NCBI RefSeq assembly: GCF_002163625.1
Contig: NZ_CP020892.1
Span: 1,798,001-1,862,000, forward strand
Direction of reading: 5' to 3'
Source of the DNA: Pseudomonas sp. M30-35
GTDB taxonomy: Bacteria; Pseudomonadota; Gammaproteobacteria; Pseudomonadales; Pseudomonadaceae
DNA length: 64,000 nucleotides
The notes below the pieces were generated by a model. The model did not search any database. It saw only the letters and a program-made list of their open reading frames with translations, and was not told the origin of the DNA. Of the stretch, positions 7,142 to 17,100 are shown in pieces (positions within the stretch are counted from its first letter, which is position 1; every line of letters begins with the position of its first letter). The position numbers were made by a program, and so were the translations under genes.

Positions 7142-9301
7142 TTAACCCGCAGCCGGGCCTACTCGGCCTTTGCGCAATGCTTCGATTACCGACTCTTTAG
7201 GGCCGTCGGCGACAATACGCCCGTTATCCAGAACGATCAGCCGGTCCACTAAGCTGAGCATCGAGGCGCGGTGGGTGATCAACAGCAAGGTTTTACCTTG
7301 GGTCCAGGTTTGCAGGCGGTTGCGCAGGATCTCTTCACTGCTGTTATCCATAGCGCTGGTGGGTTCGTCGAGCAACATGATCGGTGGGTCAAGCAGCATC
7401 GACCGGGCCATCAATACAGCTTGGCGTTGGCCGCCGGAAAGCAACTGACCGCGTTCGCCAACTGGGCGATCAAAGCCTTGTGGGTGTTGCTTGGCCAGTT
7501 CGTTGACTCCGGTTAACTCGGCGACTTCGAGCATGCGCGCATCACTGGCATAGCGTGCGCCCAAGGTCAGGTTGTCGCGCAGGCTGCCAGAGAGCAGCGG
7601 TAAGTCATGTGAGACGAAACCGATCTGGTGCCGTAAGTCAGCCACATCGAGTTGACGTAGATCCAGATTGTCGAGCAGAACCTGACCTTCCGCAGGTGTG
7701 TAAAAAGCCATGATCAGCTTGGCCAATGTGCTTTTGCCCGAGCCACTGCGACCAATAATGCCAACCCGTTCGCCCGCTGCCAGTTGCACGCTGACATCGC
7801 TCAGCGCAGGGCTGGACTGGTTGGGATAGCTGAAGCTGACTTGGCGAATTTCCAGCGCTCCAGACAGATGTGTACGTTCCAGTGGACGCTGTTTAGCTTG
7901 GCGCTCTTGCGGCATGGCCATTAGCGCATCGGTACTGGTCATGGTCAGGCGTGCTTGCTGGTAGCGGGTAATCAACCCGGCAATTTGCCCAAGTGGCGCC
8001 AATACCCGGCTGCCTAGCATGTAGCACGCAACCAGAGCACCGACGCTAAGGTTGCCAGCAATGATGCTGTAAACCCCTGCAACAATGGTTGCCATGCCTG
8101 CAAACTGCTGTAAAAACAGGGTGCCGTTAGTTGCCAGTGAAGCGAGAAAACGTGCGTGAGTATCAAGTCGGGTGAGGGCGCCGTGGGTTTTCTCCCATTC
8201 ATGCTGACGTTCACTTTCGGCGCCACAGGCTTTGAGGGTTTCCAGCCCGCCAAGGGTTTCGATCAACAACGCCTGACGCTGTGAGGCCAATGCCAAACTT
8301 TTTTCCACCGTGTCGCGCAATTGCACTTGGATGATCCAGGCAAATATCGCGGTGATTGGGAAGGCCAGAATCGGAATTACCACCAACCAGCCACCCAGCA
8401 GGCCGATGACGGTAATCATCAGCAGGGCAAACGGCAGGTCGATCAGGCTGGTCAAGGTCACGGCGGTTAAAAATTCGCGCAGCCCCTGAAAATCATGAAT
8501 GCTTTGCGCAAAGCCGCCAATGCTGGTCGGGCGTGAGGTCATCGACATTCCGGTAATGCGCTCGAACAAGGTTGCCGAAAGCACCACGTCAGTTTTTTTC
8601 CCTGCGGTGTCGAGCAGATGCGCGCGAAGCACGCGTAGCAATAACTCAAAGCTGGTGCCGATAAATAAACCAATGGCTAATACCCACAAGGTCGCAGTGG
8701 CTTGATTGGGCACCACGCGATCGTAGGTCTGCATGACGAACAGCGGCACCAGCAAACCCAAAAGGTTGATGAGCAAACTGGCGAGAACGGCATCGGCATA
8801 CAGCCAGCGGGACAGTTTTAAGGTGTCGCGAAACCAGGCTTCAATTCGAGGCACAAGCGGCTGTCTGGCCTCTTCGAGTTGATGTCGGGGGCGTGCAAAT
8901 AACGCCAGGCCGGCGTAAGCAGCCTCAAGCTCGGCACGGCTGACAGGTTGTTCGCCGCCGTCTGCTTCACAGGGCAATATCAGCGCGTTATCGGCATCAA
9001 GCCACTTATGCAACACAGCACTACGACCGTCTTTCAGCAGTAATAGCACCGGTAAGTTAAGCGCCGATATTGCGTTCAATTCGCGGCGCAGCAAGCGCCC
9101 CTGCAACCCTGCTCGGGCCGCAGCACGGCTAAGCAGTTCAGGAGGCAGAGACTGCTTGGGCATGGGTAAGCCCGCACTCAAGCTACCGCGGCTGACGGTG
9201 CAGCCGTGTAGCTTGCATAGAATCAGCAAACCATCCAGTAATGGATCGTCGTGACTCACGCGCGGGTCGCTGTGGCTTTTAGGCAACTCCATGGTTGTCA
9301 A
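7142..9301 (-). CDS. lapB: LapB, type I secretion ABC exporter
   Basis: This inner membrane ATPase powers export of the LapA-type adhesin. The 719 residues comprise an N-terminal C39-like domain (about 20-140), six membrane helices (about 165-440) and an ATPase domain with Walker A GRSGSGKS, signature LSGGQRQ, Walker B IMLLDEPTS and the switch His in LLITHR. The C39-like domain lacks the QxDCG catalytic cysteine motif, so it should hold the substrate without cutting it, as in RTX exporters. I choose the TTG at 9301 because GAGGAG (9310-9315) lies 8 bases upstream. An ATG three codons later (9292) would be 17 bases from that site. The start lies 22 bp beyond the lapE stop. Confidence 0.88.
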   Translation of the reverse strand: MTTMELPKSHSDPRVSHDDPLLDGLLILCKLHGCTVSRGSLSAGLPMPKQSLPPELLSRAAARAGLQGRLLRRELNAISALNLPVLLLLKDGRSAVLHKWLDADNALILPCEADGGEQPVSRAELEAAYAGLALFARPRHQLEEARQPLVPRIEAWFRDTLKLSRWLYADAVLASLLINLLGLLVPLFVMQTYDRVVPNQATATLWVLAIGLFIGTSFELLLRVLRAHLLDTAGKKTDVVLSATLFERITGMSMTSRPTSIGGFAQSIHDFQGLREFLTAVTLTSLIDLPFALLMITVIGLLGGWLVVIPILAFPITAIFAWIIQVQLRDTVEKSLALASQRQALLIETLGGLETLKACGAESERQHEWEKTHGALTRLDTHARFLASLATNGTLFLQQFAGMATIVAGVYSIIAGNLSVGALVACYMLGSRVLAPLGQIAGLITRYQQARLTMTSTDALMAMPQERQAKQRPLERTHLSGALEIRQVSFSYPNQSSPALSDVSVQLAAGERVGIIGRSGSGKSTLAKLIMAFYTPAEGQVLLDNLDLRQLDVADLRHQIGFVSHDLPLLSGSLRDNLTLGARYASDARMLEVAELTGVNELAKQHPQGFDRPVGERGQLLSGGQRQAVLMARSMLLDPPIMLLDEPTSAMDNSSEEILRNRLQTWTQGKTLLLITHRASMLSLVDRLIVLDNGRIVADGPKESVIEALRKGRVGPAAG

Positions 9302-9323
9302 AGTTACTGCTCCTCGCGCTGGG

Positions 9324-10679
9324 CTACTTCATTTCTGGCAGACGGGCTTCGCTTTTTACTTCGCTCAAGGCGATGGCTTCGGCCGGAACGACAACCTGTT
9401 GTTGCTGAAGCAGTTCACCGATGGAAGCGACGACCCGGTACATCGAAAACTCTTCGGTGTAACGCACATCGGTATAGCGCCGGTTGGCCGTGAACAGTTC
9501 GTTTTCACTGTCGAGTAAATCGAGCAATGTGCGTTGCCCCAGGCTGAATTGCTGCTGGTAGGCTTCACGAACGCTGGCGGTGTAGTTCGCATAATCACGC
9601 GCTTTGGGGGTTTGCAGTCGCGCGTTTTGCATGGCGTTCCAGGCCAGTGACAGGTTTTCGTTGATTATCCGCAATGCGTTGTTGCGGATGTCCATCGATT
9701 GGTTGACCTGGTGAGCAGTGGACTGCATCCGCGCTTTGTCGCGCATGCCGTTGTACAAGTTGTAGTTCATCACCACCGCAGCTCGCCACGTGTTGTAGTG
9801 GCCTTCATCACCCTGAATGTTGTTGTCCGCTGTGGTTGCCAGTTCACCATCGAAGCGAGGGTAGAAAGGTGATTTGGCAACCTCGTATTGTTTCTCTGCG
9901 GCATTGACATCAGCTTGTGCGGATTTCAAGTAGGGGTTGGACGCCATCATGGTCTGGCGAGCAACCAGTAGATCGGCCGGCATGTTGCCTTTGATGGTGG
10001 TTGGACTTTCCAATTCATCAGCTGGACGGCCAACGGCGCTGTAGAAATTTGCTTCGGCGTCAGACAGGTTGACTTGCTCGGTATACAGGTTGTTTTCAGC
10101 CAGTGCCAAACGCGCGCTCGACTGGTCGAAGTCCGCCGTGCTGCCAACCCCTTGCCGGCTGCGCAGGTCGATTTGATCGTTGATGCGCTGGTGTGCCTGC
10201 AGGTTATTTTTCGCCAGGGTGACCATTTCACGGCGCTTGAGCACATCGAGATACACCTCGACGGTGCGTAGTGCCAAGCTCTCCGCAGTACCGCGTACGT
10301 AGTAGGCGCGAGAGTTGACCACCGCCTCAGTGCGCGCAACTTCGTTGGGGGTATTGAAGCCATCGAAGAGCATCTGCCGCAGGCGTAACTCTGACGTCGC
10401 GTAGTTCAGGGTTTCGTCATTGTGATTGCCAGCAAAGCGTGTGCTTGGGCTGTCGGTATTTTCCCGGCCGTAGCCTGCCAGCAAGTCAACGGTGGGGTGA
10501 TAACCACCTTTGGCGATTTTGACCTCCTCGTCTGCCGAGAGTCGGCTATTCATCCCGGCATGCAGTTCCGGGTGGTTGTCGAGGGTGCTTTGAATGGCTT
10601 CAGTCAGCGACATCGCCTGAGCCTGTGAATAGGTCAGCGCTAAAACGATGCCGCTGTAGAGTAGGTTTAATGCGCGCAT
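9324..10679 (-). CDS. lapE: LapE, TolC-like outer membrane efflux protein
   Basis: This is the outer membrane channel of the type I system. The 451-residue protein has a signal peptide (cleavage near SQAQA, residue 22) followed by two outer membrane efflux (OEP) repeats with the usual heptad-rich tunnel helices. MSLTEAIQSTLDNHPEL at the mature N-terminus and FSLGQRTLLDLLDSENEL in the second half match the TolC family. AAAGGAG lies 8 bases upstream of the ATG, so the start is firm. It is the first gene of the lapE-lapB-lapC operon; its promoter must lie in the 467-bp gap shared with the adhesin. Confidence 0.88.
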   Translation of the reverse strand: MRALNLLYSGIVLALTYSQAQAMSLTEAIQSTLDNHPELHAGMNSRLSADEEVKIAKGGYHPTVDLLAGYGRENTDSPSTRFAGNHNDETLNYATSELRLRQMLFDGFNTPNEVARTEAVVNSRAYYVRGTAESLALRTVEVYLDVLKRREMVTLAKNNLQAHQRINDQIDLRSRQGVGSTADFDQSSARLALAENNLYTEQVNLSDAEANFYSAVGRPADELESPTTIKGNMPADLLVARQTMMASNPYLKSAQADVNAAEKQYEVAKSPFYPRFDGELATTADNNIQGDEGHYNTWRAAVVMNYNLYNGMRDKARMQSTAHQVNQSMDIRNNALRIINENLSLAWNAMQNARLQTPKARDYANYTASVREAYQQQFSLGQRTLLDLLDSENELFTANRRYTDVRYTEEFSMYRVVASIGELLQQQQVVVPAEAIALSEVKSEARLPEMK

Positions 10680-11146
10680 GTGGAGAACTCCTTTGTTCCG
10701 TGCCCTAGCTTTGTCGCCAATAAGTTGACGATTTTTAGTGTTAAACCGTTTCAGGTTTGTAACAACAAAGCTAAGAACAACTTTGGCGCGACCTCATAAA
10801 GATTTCTCACAAGCCTTATTGCTAAAAAATCTTAGGCACTCTGAGGAAAACAGCACATTGTTACTGCTAGATGAGCCAGCAAATAATGGGCTTGGCGCAT
10901 TTTTTAAGTTTTTGTGCAGCAAAGGTGCAAGGGCGAATACCAAGAAATAAGTATTAGGGCGGGGTTGATTCAGATGGACGCTGCAGGTGACTTGTTAAGC
11001 GACATTTTTTTGGCATGGTCTGTTTTTTGAGTGCGTGTTGCGCCATTTGAATCTGTTTTTTTGTAACGCTCGATAGCTGAAATTTGTGTATTCGTCTTCT
11101 AACAGATGTGCCGGTAAATACCGGCCGCCGTAATGAGGGCGAGACC
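10680..11146. other. AT-rich divergent control region of lapEBC and the adhesin gene
   Basis: The 467 bp between the lapE and adhesin start codons hold no convincing gene. The region is clearly richer in A/T than its neighbours, with several T- and A-tracts (around 10805-10835, 10897-10912, 11007-11030 and 11055-11065). A palindrome GCCGGTA-AA-TACCGGC spans 11110-11125, about 20 bases upstream of the adhesin start, and could fold near its ribosome site. I could not identify a firm FleQ or sigma-54 site. Confidence 0.6.
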
Positions 11147-14100
11147 ATGGCGACGTTGATTGGTGTAGTTACCCAAGTAGTTGGCGAAGTATTCGCCGTG
11201 GCCAGCAACGGTTCCCGGCGTCCCCTGGCTGAGGGGGATCGCTTGTATGCAGGGGAACAGATCATTACAGGCTCTGCTGGCGCGCTGGCGGCCAAGCTCA
11301 GCAATGGAGAACTGCTGACTCTCGGCCGTGACAGCAGCCTTAATCTTTCCGAGCAACTGCTCGCTCATTCCGCAGACCGCCCAAGCGTACCGGAGCAAGA
11401 CACAGCCGTTGCTGCGCCGAGTGCCAGTGACTTAGCCGATGTAGAAAGGCTGCAGGCCGCAATCGAGGCTGGGGTTGACCCGACTCAAGAAGCAGAGGCA
11501 ACTGCGGCGGGTCCCGGCAGTTCGGGCGGCGCTGGTAGTGCCGGTGGCGGGCACAGTTTTGTTTTGCTGGATGCGGTGGGCGGTGCACTCAATCCTGACA
11601 TTGGTTTTCCCACTGCGGGCTTCAACAATGGACCTGAATTCGTCGATCCAGACATTATCGCCGACCCACAGGCGCCGGTTGCGGCCACGCCAGAACCGCC
11701 AGTCGAACCACCCGTTGAACCTCCGGTTGTGGTTCCGCCGGTAGAGCCACCTAATTTCACCCCCGTGGTCACGGTGAATTATCAGGACTTTATCGGTAGC
11801 GTGATTGCCGGACCGGCAATCGTCGAAGAGTCCGCGCTAGCCCAGGGCACCAATCCTGCGAGTAATGGCGAACAAGCCAGTGGCACGTTGGTGGTCGAGT
11901 CCCGCGATGGCGTATCGGCGCTTGAGGTCATGGATGTAAATGGCAACTGGGTGGACGTAACTCAGGGCGCAACCGTGCAAGGCCAATATGGGGTGTTGAC
12001 GGTTGATGCCAATGGCAATTGGAGCTATGTGCTGAGCACCAATACGCTGGATCACACTAACCCCGATGCGACAGGCGCTGATGATCAGGTGGGGGAAAGT
12101 TTCAACGTGCGGGTCACTGACCTCGATGGCGATGTTTCCCCCATCGCGACCTTAGACGTGCTGGTCAATGATGACGGGCCGATTGCTGCGGTGGGTGAGG
12201 CTGCGCAGATTCACTTGTTTGTCGATGAGGATGAAACCACTGAAGGCAACACCGATGGCGATAGTACCACCAATATCACCTCAGGTGCGCCGGGTACGCT
12301 CAATACCCTCGTCAACTTTGGTGCCGACGGTGTGGGCGCATTCGGTCTGTCGAACAGTGGCGCTGCAATCAACTCCCTTACAGCCCAAGGCCTGACCTCG
12401 GGCGGCGCAGCTTTGAGTTACAGCGTGACTGGCAATACCTTAACCGCAATGGCCAACGGTGAAACCATTTTCACCTTTGTGGTGGGGGCCGATGGTAGCT
12501 ACAGCTTCACCCTTAGCGGGCCCGTTGATCACCCCGTTCAAGACGGCAACGACGACGAACTGTTGAACTTCCCGCTGGATCTTTCGGCGCTGATTACTGC
12601 AACCGATGGTGATGGCGACTCTCTATCCATGGGCTTCCCTGCGGGTAGTTTTACCGTCAACATAGAAGACGATGTGCCGGTATTTGCCGGGCCTTCAAGT
12701 ATTCAAAACGCCAGTAACGTGTCAGTTGCCGCCGCTCAGCCGTTTGGCGTACATGGCAATGTGCAGGAAGATGCGCTGAATACATCAGCAGGTGCGCCTT
12801 ATCAGGGCAACCCCGAAGGTGGGCAAACGGTGACCGCGCACGGTGATGCTGGCGTGCTCAGCAGCTTGGTGAAGTTTGGTGCCGACGGTCCTGGTGATTT
12901 CTTCCTCAATGCAGATGTCAGCCAGCTCAACGCCCAAGGCTTAACCAGCGGAGGCACGGCGTTAAGCTACTCGGTTGTCGATAACACCCTTACCGCCAGC
13001 GCTAACGGTCATACCATCTTCACGCTGACCGTGACCGCGACAGGCGGTTATGACTTCGTGCTCAAAGGCCCGATCGACCACCCGATTGTCGATGGCGATG
13101 ACAGCGAAGATCTGTCAGTCCTAAGTATTGATTTCTCAGCATCGCTTGCCGTGACCGATGGTGATGGCGACCCTCTAGCTGGCGGCTTCCCAGCCAATAC
13201 CTTTACCATCAATATCGAAGATGACGTACCGGTTGCGCAAAACGCAACCGCTCCGTTGATCCTTGATGATGAAGGTTTGCTTGGCGGGATAAATGGCGGC
13301 GATGGTGACACTCCAGGCGCCGCAACAAGCGTCAGCGGTACGCTCAGTTATGCAGCGGGTGCCGATGGTTTGAAGTCGGTGGTGCTTCGCGGTCCGGATA
13401 AGCTGGGTCAGGAAGATGTTGTCTCGGAGTGGCATGCCAACAGCAACACGCTGATCATCTCCTCCTCGCGTGGTGATCTGGTTTCAATGGTGCTCAACCC
13501 CGCGACTGGCGCCTACACCCTGACCTTGTTGCAGCCGGTGCTGCATGTCGAGGGCGGTGCAGAAAATGATGCGTTGCTGAATATCGACTTCACCGTCACC
13601 GATGGCGACTCGGATGCAGTAACCAAAACCCTGCAAGTCACCATCGACGATGACACGCCAACGATTGAGCAAAGCGCTCTGGCTGAGAGTTCCTTTGTGA
13701 CCTTCAATGGCAGCGACGCTGGATACGCCAATAGTTATGGCTACTACGTTAAAAATCCGGACGGATCGCCAGCGGGTGGCAAGGTGATCTGGGCAAACGT
13801 TCATGATGTGGATGTGGGACAAACCGCCAGCTTGAATGGCTTGAACCCTGAAGATGTTGGCTTCTTCATCATTCCAAACGGTGCTGCAAATGCCAGCCTG
13901 GTCGACGGCGCCGAACTGACTTTTGCCCTGGTTGGTGGCCTGTGGCAGGCGCAATTCAATGGCACGGCCCTCACCGGAGCAGACGGTGCCAATGTGTTGT
14001 TCAGTGATGCCGCGCTTAATCCGGGCGGTGCGCACTTGCAGGACACTGCTGACCCTGGCAACCAGAACTGGGAAGACCAGACCCTGAGTTCCGACTATGA

Positions 14101-17100
14101 CTACAACGACGTCAGCACCTCGGTCACCTGGGGCGGGCAGTTGCAGGTTGATGAAACCTATCTTGATATTGATGCCAATCGTGACTTTAGCGGCATATTC
14201 AATGTTCAAGCGGGGGCTGATGGCCTGCGCAGTCTGGAGTACTCGCTGAGCATTGCGGCCCCATCAGGTACCGTCGATTCCGGTTTGGTCGACTCGCTGA
14301 CTAATCAGGCGGTATTGCTATCGATCAATCCCGCTGGAGCGGTCGAGGGGCGTACCAGCTCCGGTGACTTGGTATTCACTGTCAGCGTAAGTGCTGCCGG
14401 TGTCGTTACCCTTGATCAAGCACGGGCGATTGTTCACCCAACCAGCGAACCTGATGAAGTTAAAGTGCTGGGCAGTGACCTTGTCCATCTGACTGCAACC
14501 GCAACCGACAAGGACGGTGACTCGGTTGGCAGCACGCTGGATTTGGGCAAACTGATCAGTTTCAAGGATGACGCGCCGACTGCGAATAACGATTTTGCGC
14601 AGCCGCTGACCGAAGGCAATGCCAGCAACGTCGCCTCCGGTTCCGTGCTGACCAACGACTTGGCGGGTAATGATGGCGGCAAAGCCTTTGTTGGCTGGAA
14701 TGGCACGCTGAACAGCGCAGCCATGGCCGAGCTGAGTAAGTACGGCACCTTGGCGCTAAACGACGCAACTGGCGAGTACAGCTTTACCCTCAATAACAGC
14801 GATCCAGACACCATTGCGTTGGCCGATGGACAGGTGGTTAGTCAGAATCTCGAATACACCATGCGCGATTTCGATGGCGATATTTCGACCGCGACGCTGA
14901 CGATTAAAATTGTCGGCAGCGACACTGGTGTGACGGTTGAAGGCTTGAACGTAGAAGGCGGTGAGCTGACCTTCAACGAAGAAAACCTGGCCAACGGCAG
15001 CTCACCCAATGCAGCACTGCTGAGCGATGGCGGCACCTTCACCATCACTGCGGGCGATGGTATCTCCAGTATTCAGATTGGCAGCAGCAGTTTTACCTTC
15101 GCACAACTGCAGGGCGCTACTGTAGGTGCTCCGCTGAGTGTCGACAGTCCGGCGGGTGTTCTGCATATCACGGGCTTCACCGGTACCATCGGCGGCGGCA
15201 CTGTGAGTTATTCATACACCTTGCAAGATCCGTCGATGCATCCAACTGCCGACGGCGAAAACTCCATCGTCGAGCAGTTTGCAATTAAGGTTACCGACCT
15301 TGATGGCGACACTGACACTGCGACGCTGGATGTGACGGTGATTGACGATCTGCCGACCGCCGTTGATGACAAGCCAGCCTGCATTGTTCAGTCGACGCAG
15401 CCCGAGGTGAATCTGACGTTGGTGCTGGATGTTTCCGGCAGCATGCAGGGCGCCAAGCTGACTGCGTTGAAGGCTGCGGTAGCTAACCTCGCGCTTTCCT
15501 ATGCCGAGTTGGGCACTGCGGTACATATCAACTTGATTACCTTTGCCGGGTCGGCATCAGAAATAGGCGACTACAGCTTCTCATCGGTCACTGATCAGGG
15601 CTATATCGACTTGCTCGCCAAGGTGCAGGGCTTGGATGCGAGCGGCAATACCAACTATGAAGCCGCACTCAACGTTGCTAAAGCGGAAATTGGCAATGAC
15701 CTGATGGCATTCGGCGCTGACTCTGCGCAGCAAAACAAGCTGTATTTTATTTCCGATGGTGAGCCTACTGCGGGCAAAACTGGTCCAGCGCTAACCAACT
15801 GGATCAATAACAACTGGAGCAACTTCATCGGCAATATTGACGGTGATAATGATCCGGCGACTAACAGCTTCCAGGCGTATTCGGTTGGCATCAGTTTCAC
15901 TGGCTCGTATCTGCAACAGATCTCTAGCAGCAATGTGGTGATCAACACTACGCCGGAGAATCTGTCGGCGACGCTTGCTGATCTTGCGGGTGTGGGTGGC
16001 GATGTTTCAGGCAACGTGCTGGCTAACGATCAACCGGGCGCGGATGGTATCGACCATATCCAGTCGATCACCGTTGGCACACAAACATTCAGCTTGAACG
16101 TTGCTGGCAATGCCATCGTTACCAGCGGGGCTGGCCCGGTCACATACAGCTATGATGCAACCACCGATAAACTGACGCTGACCACTGCCACCGGTAAGTT
16201 GACCATCTATCTCGACAGTTCACCTGGCCACGCAGCAGGCGATTTTAGCTTTGCCGCCAAAGCTAATCTGGTGTTTGGTGAAACCGGGCAAGTCACCCAA
16301 AGCTTTACTTACACCGTGCTTGATGGTGATGGCGATCCAAGCAGCGCCAATCTGGATATCTGTATCCGCAGCGACCAATCCGTGCTGGTTGTCGGTAACA
16401 ACGCCAGTGACTTTGGTACGGGCGTTGACAGTTCGACCACACCGCACTTTATCGCAAGCCCGTTTGACAGCGATGGCAAAGGGTTGATCGCAGGTGTGGG
16501 TGGCAAGGACACCTTGATTGGTGACATCGGCGGAGCCGGGGAGCCAACGGTTGACCCCGCGAAGAACTACAACATCGCATTGATCCTCGACCGATCAGGC
16601 AGCATGGCCGACGATCCAGATGGACAGGGTGGCTACAGCAGCCGTTTGAACCTGCTCAAGGATGCCGTGCGTTCGTTCCTCGATAAACTCGAAGCACACC
16701 CGGGTAATATCAACATTGCCTTGGTGGTGTTTTCATCGACCTCATCGATATTGCTCAGCGGTTCGCTGGAAGAGGTGCAAGCGGCGCTAAGTGGCAATAA
16801 GGATGCGCTGGACAAAGTCACTGCAGACGGTGGCACCAACTACGAGGCAGCCTTTCAAACCACTAATGGATGGTTTGACGGCATTGAAGGTAATAACTAT
16901 GAAAACCTGGCGTACTTCCTGACTGATGGTGACCCAACCATCCATAACAATGACACCAGCAATACCGGCAGCACCGTCAATATTAATGACGTGAACCGTG
17001 CGCTGGATGACGCCAGTACTTTGATGGGGCGTGCCGAGTTGCATGCAATTGGCATCGGTTCAGGTATCAACAGTGATGTGCTGCGTTACTTTGATAATAC

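Noticed and set aside
10680..11146. FleQ or sigma-54 sites in the lapE-adhesin gap
   Set aside because: I searched by eye for GTCAA-type FleQ palindromes and GG-N10-GC sigma-54 spacing and found only weak partial matches.
13484..14209. Open frame of 241 codons antisense to the adhesin gene
   Set aside because: It overlaps the adhesin coding frame completely, has no ribosome site or recognisable domain, and follows from codon bias in repeats.
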